A DNA stretch of 64,000 nucleotides. Origin: JAVBQG01 sp031549185 (GTDB lineage Bacteria; Synergistota; Synergistia; Synergistales; Synergistaceae). The stretch's first letter is position 1. Every line of letters starts with the position of its first letter. A program made the position numbers and the translations under genes. The notes beneath the pieces are model-generated. The model was not told the origin of the DNA. It did no database searches and saw nothing but the letters and a program-made list of their open reading frames with translations. This document shows, in pieces, positions 26,262 through 34,394 of the stretch. The DNA lies in the NCBI GenBank assembly GCA_031549185.1, contig JAVBQG010000043.1, positions 1 through 64,000 on the forward strand, read 5' to 3'.

Positions 26262-27752
26262 TTACCCCTCCTGTGTGCGTACGAGATCGTATATCTTGTT
26301 GCCCTCGTCCCCTCTGGTCATCAAAGAGACGATCACCATCACGGCAAAAGCGGCGATCAGGCCGACGACATTCGTCGGAACCCAAGCTGGCAACCAGCCT
26401 CTCTGTCTTCCGATCGCGACGAAGATGATCAACGGCAGCGCGACAAACATCGACCATACGGCCCCCGACGTTGTCGCACGGCGCCAGAGCACTCCGAGGT
26501 ACAGAGCCGGAAGCCACGCGGCGAAAGCGGCCGTGGAAAAAAGGAATGCGTACATGATCGTAGCAGCCCCGATTTTGGGATGCAGCGAGCCGAAGTAGAC
26601 GATCACCGCGATGACCACGACGCTGACCCTAGAGACAAAGAGGAGCGTCTTGTCGCTCATGTTCGGATAGAAGAAATCCTTGATGATGTTGCAGCTGAGC
26701 GTCGCCGATGCTTGCTGAAAAAGAGATGTCGCGGTCGAGATAGCGGCGGAGAGGACCCCGGCCAACCCAAGAGAACCGATCAAAACGGGCACAAGATTGC
26801 GACAGACCCAGACATACGCCGAGACCGGCTCGACTCCCGTCTCAGCCAGCGAAAAGAAACTGAAGGGATAAAGCAGAGAGATGATGAGCAGAGGAAGCGC
26901 GACGGCAAGAATGATCATCGCCTTGCCGAACTCGCGTTCACTTTTGGCAATGTTGATGCGGCTCAAGAGATGTGGGGCCGCGAGCACCATCAAGAACGAG
27001 AGGACGTTCATTTCGAGCACGTTCATGAAACCTCGCACTCCGGGTTCAGTTCCATACCAATCGAAGATGTAACTCGCCTTTTGCTGGGCAAGGGAGATTG
27101 CGTTTTCAAAACCGCCTAGTTTCCACACCACGGACGGGCCGATGACAAGCGCCGCGAGCAGGAAGACGACAAACATCGCCGTATCCGTCACCACAACCGA
27201 ACGCATGCCCCCTACCACGGTAAAAAGGGTGATCGCGATCATGACCGCCAGCAATGTGATGTGCGTCGGCCAGCCGAAAAGGCTGTTCGCAACAACCGTG
27301 GTGCCGAGCATAACGGTGACCATGTATGCCGTCATGGAAACGACGACGATCAGAGACGCGGCAAGAGAAGCGGCTTTACCCGGATAACGACGGCTGAAAA
27401 ACTCCGGCAGGGTGAGCAACTTCATGCGGTAAAAATATTTCCCGACAAAGAGCCCCAGTATCAAACTGCCGGTGACGGAAGCGCCGAACTGGCTGATGAT
27501 GGCAAGGGGGCCCTTCGTCATGACCGTCGCCGTGAACCCCGTAAACGTAACGCTGCTCAAATTCGACGCGATCAGCGTGCCCACGATGAGAAAGGCCGAG
27601 GCGCTGCGACCCATGACGCAATGATCTTCAACCGTATTGGTGTTTCTGCCCGCATAGAGCCCAAGGATCAAATACCCCACGAGAAAACCGATGGATATGA
27701 TGCTGAAAGTGTCTCCCAACTCTAATCCCTCCCATTTGACCGGTCCTTGCAT
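26262..27752 (-). CDS. Sodium:solute symporter (SSS family)
   Basis: 496 residues with about 13 helices. SNLSSVTFTGFTATVMTKG near 60 and VVGGMRSVVVTDTAMFVVFL near 185 are the LeuT-fold helices 1 and 5 typical of SSS proteins, and LAGVLSAAISTATSLFQQASATLS near 330 holds the sodium-site helix 8 serines. It imports an organic solute with Na+, presumably the substrate of the surrounding catabolic genes. Start uncertain: the ATG at 27752 has a weak site, whereas a TTG at 27719 has GGGAGG eight bases upstream and would give 485 residues starting at GDTFS. It is downstream of the aldehyde oxidoreductase gene. Confidence 0.9.
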   Translation of the reverse strand: MQGPVKWEGLELGDTFSIISIGFLVGYLILGLYAGRNTNTVEDHCVMGRSASAFLIVGTLIASNLSSVTFTGFTATVMTKGPLAIISQFGASVTGSLILGLFVGKYFYRMKLLTLPEFFSRRYPGKAASLAASLIVVVSMTAYMVTVMLGTTVVANSLFGWPTHITLLAVMIAITLFTVVGGMRSVVVTDTAMFVVFLLAALVIGPSVVWKLGGFENAISLAQQKASYIFDWYGTEPGVRGFMNVLEMNVLSFLMVLAAPHLLSRINIAKSEREFGKAMIILAVALPLLIISLLYPFSFFSLAETGVEPVSAYVWVCRNLVPVLIGSLGLAGVLSAAISTATSLFQQASATLSCNIIKDFFYPNMSDKTLLFVSRVSVVVIAVIVYFGSLHPKIGAATIMYAFLFSTAAFAAWLPALYLGVLWRRATTSGAVWSMFVALPLIIFVAIGRQRGWLPAWVPTNVVGLIAAFAVMVIVSLMTRGDEGNKIYDLVRTQEG

Positions 27753-27777
27753 TTCGCTCTTTTCAGATATTTTGGAC

Positions 27778-29715
27778 TTACCGCTCGATCAGCTTGTTCT
27801 CCTTCGCCAGTTTTTCCGCTACATCCTCCAAATCCAATCTTTCAAGGCAGCTGCGCGTTTGCCAGCTCGTCTCCCTGTCCCACCCCCACAGATCGTAGAA
27901 TTCGTCGAGCATTTTGTTGTAACCTTCTTCGGAGGCCACCTGCCCCGCATTGGGACCTGAGGCGATCGGCTCTTTGCGGAATCTCGGCGGCGGCATATCG
28001 TCCTGGCGCCCCATTCCCGTATGCAAGGTATTAAAGGCTTTTTCGAGATTCCGCCCGATCGGCCCGTAATAGTCCATCAACTCCTCCGGCGTCGTATCCA
28101 GCCCCATGCCCGCGTTCGCGTACGCCGCATAATTCGCGATGGTCTGAAAGTTTGCCCCGCTCCAGGTCCCTGCATAGTTGCAGATACCCAGGTTGTCCTC
28201 CAGCTCCTTGCTTCGCGCCTGCCAGTGACAGATTTCCGCCTGGTTCTCAAAACCGATGGGGTCGATCTCTTTATAGGGCCGAGGATGGGGACCGAAACGA
28301 TTCGCTCCGATCGACGAACCGCGGAGATGTCTCCCCGCAACCGGCGAAGTCGCAACCGCAAGACCCCAGCCCTTGCAGGCGCGAAACGGCTCAATCGACG
28401 GCTGACCGTTCATATGCGCAAGATAGTAGATCGCATTTTTGCCGATTTTCTCCGCGGCCAGTACCGCCCCGTCAGCCAAAAGGTTTCCGATGCCCTCGCG
28501 ATACGCGATACGACGCATCAGTTCGATAAACGCTTCTCCATCGCCCCACGTAAGCTCCAGGCCACCCGTGTCTTCCTTGGTGACGATACCGAGCTGATAC
28601 AGTTCGAATATCCACGCACAAACCGATGCGGCGTAATCCGAATCCATCCCCAGATCGTTGTTCACCAGCCACGAATACACCACCGTGTCCGGATTTGAAT
28701 TGTCCATGCGACAGGCGTGCCCCATCAGCGTGTTGACCCAGAAACCCTCGCCTGTATATCCCTTGTGCTTGCCTCGCCTCACATTCATAAACGACATGCA
28801 ACCGGTCGGACAGGTATAGCACGCCCTCATACCGGCCCTGTGGCTCGGCGCCCCCGTCTGGGAATTCATCAATTCGAGTTTTTTGTGATCCGGCCAACAC
28901 TCATCCTGCCCGTTGCGCACGACCATAATGCTGTTCCAGCCCTCGAACTCAGGATCTGCGTAGAAATTCGTCAACGACTTTCTCATATAGGGAACTTTGG
29001 GGTGATTCGCACATTGCGCAAAGGAACGATCCACTTCTTCCATAAAGCGAGCCGGATCTGTGACTCGTACGGGAAATTTTCCGCGTACAACAATTGCCTT
29101 TAGGTTTTTCGACCCCATGACACAGCCGACACCAGAGCCGCCAGCGGCTTTTGCCGTGTCGACCATGACGGCCGAGCCACGCACCATGTTTTCTCCGGAA
29201 ACTCCAATCTGCGCTATTTCAAGGTCCGGGTCGGCGTGATGCTCCCGCAGGATGCGCTCTGTTTCGTTGACCGACTTGCCCCAGATAAAACTTGCGTCGC
29301 GGATTTCAGCATGACCATCCGAAATGAATAGATAAACGGGACAGGAAGCCTTGCCGGCAATGATTATGTTGTCGAACCCCGCGTATTTGACTTCCGCCCC
29401 CCAGAACCCTCCGACATTCGCAGACCCCTTGCCACCGCTGAAGACATTGATCGAACCTACGTCGACCCTGGAAGCGCCGGGCGCCAACGTCCCTACAAGG
29501 CTCCCGACGCCAAAGCAAAGAAGGTTTTCCGGTTCGTGCCACTTCGTTCCGACGGGTATCTCCGCGAGCATGATCAAAGAGTTGATGCCGCGCCCCCCCA
29601 AACCGCGCAATGCGTAGGGCTCGCTCGTCTCTTCCCATACCCTCATGTTCGAAAGATCGACGCGGAGGATTTTGCCGGTCATACAATTCACAGGAGCCAG
29701 CTCTTTTTTTCTCAC
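27778..29715 (-). CDS. Tungsten-type aldehyde:ferredoxin oxidoreductase
   Basis: 645 residues of the AOR family. The N-terminal domain has GGRGINSLIMLAEIP and SGGKGSANVGGFWGAEVKYAGFDNIII; AAGGSGVGCVMGSKNLKAIVV contacts the bis-pterin. The cluster cysteines are the CxxCxxxC in RACYTCPTGC plus a late Cys in LGICNYAG. These enzymes oxidise aldehydes to acids and reduce ferredoxin at a tungsten-bispyranopterin centre. The start is a GTG at 29715 in a GTGA overlap with the ferredoxin gene; a GTG eight codons in is also possible. It would feed reduced ferredoxin to the Rnf complex encoded at 46322-51381. Confidence 0.93.
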   Translation of the reverse strand: MRKKELAPVNCMTGKILRVDLSNMRVWEETSEPYALRGLGGRGINSLIMLAEIPVGTKWHEPENLLCFGVGSLVGTLAPGASRVDVGSINVFSGGKGSANVGGFWGAEVKYAGFDNIIIAGKASCPVYLFISDGHAEIRDASFIWGKSVNETERILREHHADPDLEIAQIGVSGENMVRGSAVMVDTAKAAGGSGVGCVMGSKNLKAIVVRGKFPVRVTDPARFMEEVDRSFAQCANHPKVPYMRKSLTNFYADPEFEGWNSIMVVRNGQDECWPDHKKLELMNSQTGAPSHRAGMRACYTCPTGCMSFMNVRRGKHKGYTGEGFWVNTLMGHACRMDNSNPDTVVYSWLVNNDLGMDSDYAASVCAWIFELYQLGIVTKEDTGGLELTWGDGEAFIELMRRIAYREGIGNLLADGAVLAAEKIGKNAIYYLAHMNGQPSIEPFRACKGWGLAVATSPVAGRHLRGSSIGANRFGPHPRPYKEIDPIGFENQAEICHWQARSKELEDNLGICNYAGTWSGANFQTIANYAAYANAGMGLDTTPEELMDYYGPIGRNLEKAFNTLHTGMGRQDDMPPPRFRKEPIASGPNAGQVASEEGYNKMLDEFYDLWGWDRETSWQTRSCLERLDLEDVAEKLAKENKLIER

Positions 29716-30008
29716 GGGGCTTCACCCCCGCTCTTTTGTGCGCTGTCCATACCTCGCTCGCTTTTGGCGGGATACGTTTTAATAATCCCGTAGGCACAGT
29801 ACTTCGTGCAAAGTGGTTCAGCCTCGTTTCTGCAATCATCGCAAGTCGAATCGAGGGACCACGAAACAACGCCCGTCACATAGTTACGCCTGACGTGAAT
29901 GCTCGAGGAGTTCAAATCGAAGGCCCCTGTGTGATGAAAACCACAGATCAACTGACAGCATTTGCATCCGTAACAACCTCTTGTTTCTCGTACAATCCTC
30001 AATTCCAT
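29712..30008 (-). CDS. Two-cluster ferredoxin-like partner of the aldehyde oxidoreductase
   Basis: 98 residues. One cluster is CxxCxxCxxxC in CYGCKCCQLIC, the other CxxCx7CxxxC in CDDCRNEAEPLCTKYC, as in small electron-transfer subunits of the DmsB/HycB type but much shorter. It is likely the electron acceptor or subunit of the adjacent AOR. I start at the ATG at 30008 (GGAGG close upstream); a TTG at 30002 has better spacing. Starts further up (30044, 30125) lie without a ribosome site or upstream of the promoter's expected start point near 30090. Confidence 0.8.
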   Translation of the reverse strand: MELRIVRETRGCYGCKCCQLICGFHHTGAFDLNSSSIHVRRNYVTGVVSWSLDSTCDDCRNEAEPLCTKYCAYGIIKTYPAKSERGMDSAQKSGGEAP

Positions 30009-30079
30009 ACACCTCCACGCGCCCTCCCAATGGCGCCCTTCCATGCGTTCGTCGTTCGCTTTAGCTTGATAAATATATT

Positions 30080-30095
30080 TGGGACTAATGTCCCA
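30080..30095 (-). promoter_or_regulatory. Palindromic operator candidate over the +1 region
   Basis: TGGGAC-TAAT-GTCCCA, a perfect 6-base inverted repeat with a four-base centre. It starts directly after the -10 hexamer of the strong promoter, where a bound repressor would block transcription. The IclR protein encoded in the operon is the obvious candidate, but binding is inference. Confidence 0.55.
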
Positions 30096-30096
30096 T

Positions 30097-30125
30097 AATA
30101 TACCCTTGCTTTCCTCATCTGTCAA
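30097..30125 (-). promoter_or_regulatory. Strong sigma-70 promoter of the catabolic island
   Basis: Minus strand: TTGACA (30120-30125), 17-base spacer, TATATT (30097-30102). Consensus -35 and near-consensus -10. It faces the ferredoxin/AOR/symporter/hydroxylase operon; transcription should begin near 30090. Confidence 0.8.
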
Positions 30126-30143
30126 CCCTGAATACTATTTTTA

Positions 30144-30183
30144 GAAAAAATAAATTGCCGGCTGATTTAGGCCGACAATTTAT
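30144..30183 (-). terminator. Terminator of the pepV-DMT transcript
   Basis: Minus strand: stem ATAAATTG plus GGCC-type arm with one mismatch (30150-30162 against 30171-30183), loop of eight bases, followed by TTTTTTC. It lies just after the DMT transporter stop at 30218 and before the next promoter. Confidence 0.8.
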
Positions 30184-30217
30184 CTGAGCTTTTTATAAAA
30201 ACTGTTGAATCTCGAAT

Positions 30218-31117
30218 CTACCGTATCTTCGAATTCCACAACACCCCGAACAATATCAGCGCCATGCTGGCAAACTGGACGAGTGACACGCTGTCGAACC
30301 CCAGGACGAACAGCGAGATGACGACGGAGAAGACCGGGACAAGGTTGATAAAGCCGATTGCCCGCCCCACCCCCACGCGCTGAATGCCTAGTTGCTGGAA
30401 GTAAAGGCCGAAACAGGAGGGAAAGAGACCCATGTATACGGCTGCGACCCAGACGGAGGGTTCGCTCCAGTTCGTCTGCCGGAGTTCGAGGAGGAAAAAA
30501 GGCAGCGCAAGCAGCGCGGTGGCGGCCGTTCCGAAAAACGAGGCGGAGATCGCCGAACAATTCGCCAAAAACCCCTTGCTTCCGACGCTGTAGATCGAGA
30601 AACAAAAAACACCCGCGAGCATCATCAAATCGCCTTTGTTGAAATCCATGGAGCGAAACGCCGACATGTCACCGCGAGAAAGGACAAGCAGCACTCCAAG
30701 AAAGGAGGACGCGAGCGCACAGACGCGCGCGAACGAGAGCTTTTCCTTTCCGCAGAGGGCCGCGATGATCGACGAGAACATCGGCAACATCGCCGCCAGC
30801 ACCGCTACATTTACCGGCGCAGTGAAAGCCAGCGACGCAAAAAACAGATAATGGTAGGCGAAGATGCCGGGCCCAGCGAGCAGGACGATCGAAAGAAGGT
30901 CCTTCTTCCCCGGCATTCGAAGATTCGCCTCCTGCCTCATGAAAAGAGGAGCCAGGCAGAGCATCCCCAGAGAAAAACGCATGAAGACCATGGACATCGA
31001 GGGCGAATGCAAAATCGCGACGCGCACGAAATACGGCGTCGCTGCGTAGGTGAGAGACGTAAAAGCGAGGCCGAGATAGGTCGCGGCCTCGCTTCGATTG
31101 TGCGAATCGCGAATCAC
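30218..31117 (-). CDS. EamA/DMT-superfamily transporter
   Basis: 299 residues with ten predicted helices in two EamA repeats (ATPYFVRVAILHSPSMSMVF in the first; GLFPSCFGLYFQQLGIQRVG and FINLVPVFSVVISLFVLGF in the second). These are the conserved aromatic/proline stretches of drug/metabolite exporters. The GTG start overlaps the dipeptidase stop (GTGA), so it is co-translated with pepV; export of amino acids released from peptides is a reasonable guess. It is unrelated in detail to the DMT gene at 495. Confidence 0.87.
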   Translation of the reverse strand: MIRDSHNRSEAATYLGLAFTSLTYAATPYFVRVAILHSPSMSMVFMRFSLGMLCLAPLFMRQEANLRMPGKKDLLSIVLLAGPGIFAYHYLFFASLAFTAPVNVAVLAAMLPMFSSIIAALCGKEKLSFARVCALASSFLGVLLVLSRGDMSAFRSMDFNKGDLMMLAGVFCFSIYSVGSKGFLANCSAISASFFGTAATALLALPFFLLELRQTNWSEPSVWVAAVYMGLFPSCFGLYFQQLGIQRVGVGRAIGFINLVPVFSVVISLFVLGFDSVSLVQFASMALILFGVLWNSKIR

Positions 31118-32514
31118 AGATTTTCGTTGAACCTCGCGAGCGCCTCCGCGTAGATATGCGTCATCTTTTTAAGCGAGTCGAGCGCGATATATTCATTCGC
31201 CTGATGCGCATTCTCCTCCTCTTCCGGAAACTGCGCGCCGAAGGAGACCGCGTTCGGCATCGTCCGGCTGTAAGTGCCCCCGCCCATACACATGGGTTCG
31301 CGGCGCTCACCTGCGATCTTTTCGTAGGTGTCCAGAAGCGTCCGCACAAGAGGCGTATCCGGCTTCACATACAACGGTTCGTCATGGCGCAGGATCTCCA
31401 GGGTCCAATCCACTTCCTCCGCCGCCTCGCGAAGTCCATTGATCACCATTTCACCGCTCGTCGTCACCGGATAGCGGATATCGTTTTCCACGCGAATCGT
31501 GTCGCCGGTCAGCTCGATCTTGGCCAGATTGCACGAGAGAGGGCCGGAGATCTCGTCCTCCGTCGCGATGCCAAGGCTCTCTCCTTTCGTATCGAATTTA
31601 TAGAGCGACTGGAGCTTGATCAGCTCCATGTGCAGTTCCGCAGGACCAAAGTCCATGTCGAGCATCCGCGAGAGCATCTTCTGGATGGCGTTCTCGCCCT
31701 TCCATGGCGCCATCGCGTGGGCGGGTACGCCTTTCACGCGGACTGCCGCGATACGCGAGCTGATGCTCCTGACATCCGCACCGGTTCCCTCGAAAGCATG
31801 CTCGAGATAGCCGGCGGACACGTTGTTGAAGCAAGCCGTCACTTCATCCGGAACCACGTTGACCCTGGTGCCGCCGTGCAGGTGGGTCAGCTCCGGCACA
31901 CCGAGAACCGTCATGTTTCCAATTTTTTTCGACAGCGCGAAGTGCAGAATGCCCTTTTCGCCGTTCACGACGGGGAAATAGGCGTCAGGCGAAAAACTCG
32001 CCTCGGGAATCTCCTCGCTCTCCCGATAGCGGGTCATGCAGCGAAAACCGCTCTCCTCGTCGAGCCCGGCGATGACGCGAAAACGGCGGTTCAGCTTCGC
32101 GCCAGAGTCGCGCAGAGCCTTCATGGCATAGAGAATCGAAACGGCAGGCCCTTTGTCGTCGCTCGTGCCTCTGCCGTAAAGTTTTCCGTCCTCGATCTCC
32201 GCTTTATACGGGTGATGCTTCCACGCTGCGAGCCTCCCCTCCGGAACCACGTCCAGATGCACGAGGACACCGAAAAGAGGCCCCTCCCCGATTTCGGCGT
32301 AGCCAACCATGTTGTCGATGTTTTTCGTCGCGAAACCAAGCTTTTGCGCATGAGCCAGAAATCGATCGAGTGCCTCCGTTACCATCGGTCCGAACGGGTG
32401 TTCGTCCGTCCGCTCCGGTTCTTCGAGAACGCTGCGGACCTTCAGAATTTCCCTGAGGTCCTCCGTCATCGGCGCGAAGCCGTCGTCCACCAACCTGTGT
32501 ATCGCCTCGTACAT
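31114..32514 (-). CDS. pepV: PepV-type dipeptidase (M20 family)
   Basis: 466 residues, matching PepV. VLVHLDVVPEG (metal His, Asp), YGRGTSDDKGPAVS (bridging Asp), GLDEESGFRCM (catalytic and metal Glu) and a late HQANEY His complete the di-zinc site. The lid-domain motif GVPAHAMAPWKGENAI is also PepV-like. It cleaves dipeptides, including beta-Ala-His, in the cytoplasm. ATG at 32514 with GGAGGG nine bases upstream. It heads a two-gene transcript driven by an extended -10 promoter at 32574-32582. Confidence 0.92.
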   Translation of the reverse strand: MYEAIHRLVDDGFAPMTEDLREILKVRSVLEEPERTDEHPFGPMVTEALDRFLAHAQKLGFATKNIDNMVGYAEIGEGPLFGVLVHLDVVPEGRLAAWKHHPYKAEIEDGKLYGRGTSDDKGPAVSILYAMKALRDSGAKLNRRFRVIAGLDEESGFRCMTRYRESEEIPEASFSPDAYFPVVNGEKGILHFALSKKIGNMTVLGVPELTHLHGGTRVNVVPDEVTACFNNVSAGYLEHAFEGTGADVRSISSRIAAVRVKGVPAHAMAPWKGENAIQKMLSRMLDMDFGPAELHMELIKLQSLYKFDTKGESLGIATEDEISGPLSCNLAKIELTGDTIRVENDIRYPVTTSGEMVINGLREAAEEVDWTLEILRHDEPLYVKPDTPLVRTLLDTYEKIAGERREPMCMGGGTYSRTMPNAVSFGAQFPEEEENAHQANEYIALDSLKKMTHIYAEALARFNENL

Positions 32515-32573
32515 TGTCTCTGCCCTCCATTTTTTGCATCTCCCAAAATGTAACAAACGATCACACGAATAGT

Positions 32574-32582
32574 ATTATAACA
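32574..32582 (-). promoter_or_regulatory. Extended -10 promoter for pepV
   Basis: Minus strand TGTTATAAT, that is TG, one base, then a perfect TATAAT. No good -35 hexamer at the usual distance, which the extended -10 can compensate for. Expected start near 32567. Confidence 0.55.
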
Positions 32583-32670
32583 GCGCATACCCCTACACCC
32601 TGTACAAACCGGCGAAATGGCTTTACTCTCTATACACAATCCACAACTTTTCAATGCGAGGTGCCCCAAT

Positions 32671-33933
32671 ATGGAGACAATTCGATTCGACAGGAACAGC
32701 GCCATTCGATGCCGGGCGGATTTTCCCGCGCTCAGCAGAAAGCAGGACGGCTACAAACTGGTTTACCTCGATGGCCCAGGGGGTACGCAGGTACCGCAGG
32801 CGGTGATCGACGCCGTATCCGGTTACTACACTCGTTATAATTCCAACATTCACGGCATGTTCGTGACGACGCAGGAGACGGACAAAATGCTGCGGGAAGC
32901 CCGCGAAGCGTTCGCGGATTTTCTCGGCGCCCCCGACGATAACGGATGGCACAGCATCTCCTTCGGGGCGAACATGACGACCATCAACTTCGCGCTCGCG
33001 CATGCCATCGCCAAGGACCTTCACGAAGGAGACGAGGTCGTCATCACGGAGCTCGATCACGAGGCCAACCGGGGGCCATGGCTGAACCTCAGGCAGTACG
33101 GCGTCGTCGTCAAAGAGGTGAAGTTGACGAAATCCGGCGTTCTCGACTACAAGGACATGCAGAAGAAAGTAACGGACAAGACGAAGGTCCTCGCGGTCGG
33201 CATGTCGTCGAACGCCCTCGGGACGGCCAACGATATCTCCAGAGCGAGAGAGCTATCGCGCTCCGTCGGCGCATATTTGGTGCTCGACGCCGTCCATTAC
33301 GCACCTCATCATCCGCTTGACGTCGCCGCTTTGGATGTCGACTTCCTGATCTGTTCGGCGTACAAATTCTACGGTCCTCATGTCGGCGTGCTATACTCCC
33401 GCCCTGGGCTTCTCGACAAGCTACGGACAGACGCATTGAGCACACAGGAGCCGGATGCCCCGTACAAGTTCGAGACAGGCACGCTCAACCACGCCTCCAT
33501 AGCGGGGGCGCTCGCCGCGGTCGATTACATAGCGTCTCTGGGGGCCGGCTCTAACCGGCGGGGAAAAATTGTCTCCGCCATGACCGCGATCGCGGAGTAT
33601 GAGCATGGACTGGCGAAGCGCTATTACGAAGAGGTAAAGAAGATCCCTGGCGTCACGGTCTGGGGTACCGGCTTCGACGTTCACCGCGTGCCGACCATCT
33701 CGATCACGATCGACGGCATCGAGCCGATCGACGCGGCGGGGCAGCTAGGCGGCCTGGGACTCTGCCTCTGGGACGGCGATTTCTACGCGGCAAAGGCCAT
33801 CGAGGTGCTCGGCCTGAAAGAACGCGGCGGCCTGTTGCGCGCCGGGATCTCCCTTTACAACACCGACGAGGAGATCGACCGGCTGCTTGACGGCATCGTA
33901 AATTTGAAAAATAATCGAACGAAGTCGATATAA
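32671..33933 (+). CDS. Class V aminotransferase, cysteine desulfurase-like
   Basis: 420 residues of PLP fold type I. FGANMTTINFALAHAI, ELDHEANRGPWLNL, LVLDAVHYAPHHPLDV and the lysine in ICSAYKFYGPHVGVLYS define the CsdA/SufS-like cofactor site. RAGISLYNTDEEIDRLL is the usual C-terminal end. The active cysteine loop of true desulfurases (around RSG-HC) is not obvious; this subgroup is usually annotated only as cysteine desulfurase-like, so lyase or aminotransferase activity is open. I chose the ATG at 32671 (GAGGTG upstream) over one at 32617. No iron-sulfur assembly genes are adjacent. Confidence 0.85.
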   Translation: METIRFDRNSAIRCRADFPALSRKQDGYKLVYLDGPGGTQVPQAVIDAVSGYYTRYNSNIHGMFVTTQETDKMLREAREAFADFLGAPDDNGWHSISFGANMTTINFALAHAIAKDLHEGDEVVITELDHEANRGPWLNLRQYGVVVKEVKLTKSGVLDYKDMQKKVTDKTKVLAVGMSSNALGTANDISRARELSRSVGAYLVLDAVHYAPHHPLDVAALDVDFLICSAYKFYGPHVGVLYSRPGLLDKLRTDALSTQEPDAPYKFETGTLNHASIAGALAAVDYIASLGAGSNRRGKIVSAMTAIAEYEHGLAKRYYEEVKKIPGVTVWGTGFDVHRVPTISITIDGIEPIDAAGQLGGLGLCLWDGDFYAAKAIEVLGLKERGGLLRAGISLYNTDEEIDRLLDGIVNLKNNRTKSI

Positions 33934-33975
33934 AAAGCCAGGCTCCTCGCGTAATGGCGAAAAGCCTGGCTTTTT
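33932..33975. terminator. Bidirectional terminator between the class V gene and rplS
   Basis: AAAAAGCCAGGCT (33932-33944) pairs with AGCCTGGCTTTTT (33963-33975). A-rich and T-rich ends make it functional for both converging transcripts. Confidence 0.88.
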
Positions 33976-33993
33976 TGTACGAGAGGGCTCGGT

Positions 33994-34356
33994 TTAGTTG
34001 AACTCTCTGCGCTCTTTGATACGGGCGGCTTTGCCGCTGAGTCTGCGGAGGTAATACAACTTCGCGCGCTTTACCTTTCCGAGGCGCGTCACTTCGATCT
34101 TGTCGATGGTTGGGCAATGGACGGGAAAAATCCTCTCCACGCCGATGCCACCGGACATCTTGCGAACGATAAAATTCTCGCGGATGCCGCCGTGCTGACG
34201 CCCGATGACGACTCCCTCGAAAACCTGAATGCGTTCGCGGTTGCCTTCCTTGACCTTCACGTGAACCTTGACCGTGTCGCCAGCACGGAAGGCGGGTATC
34301 TCCTCCTCCTGCTTGCGGTAACGTTTTTCCACCAGTGCTATCCTTGGATCGATCAT
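33994..34356 (-). CDS. rplS: 50S ribosomal protein L19
   Basis: 120 residues. FRAGDTVKVHVKVKEGNRER, FEGVVIGRQHGGIRENFIVR, GVERIFPVHCPTIDKIEV and RAKLYYLRRLSGKAARIKER are the conserved L19 blocks. It sits at the 30S-50S interface. It is the last gene of the ylxM-ffh-rpsP-khpA-rimM-trmD-rplS operon, 38 bases after trmD, with AAGGAG as ribosome site, and ends at a strong terminator. Confidence 0.98.
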   Translation of the reverse strand: MIDPRIALVEKRYRKQEEEIPAFRAGDTVKVHVKVKEGNRERIQVFEGVVIGRQHGGIRENFIVRKMSGGIGVERIFPVHCPTIDKIEVTRLGKVKRAKLYYLRRLSGKAARIKERREFN

Positions 34357-34394
34357 TCCACTTTCTCCTTCCTGACCTGTCTATTGATAAAATT

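Noticed and set aside
32671..33933. IscS/SufS cysteine desulfurase for Fe-S assembly
   Set aside because: PLP site fits the superfamily, but the active-site cysteine loop is not evident and no suf or isc genes are adjacent, so only the family-level call is kept.
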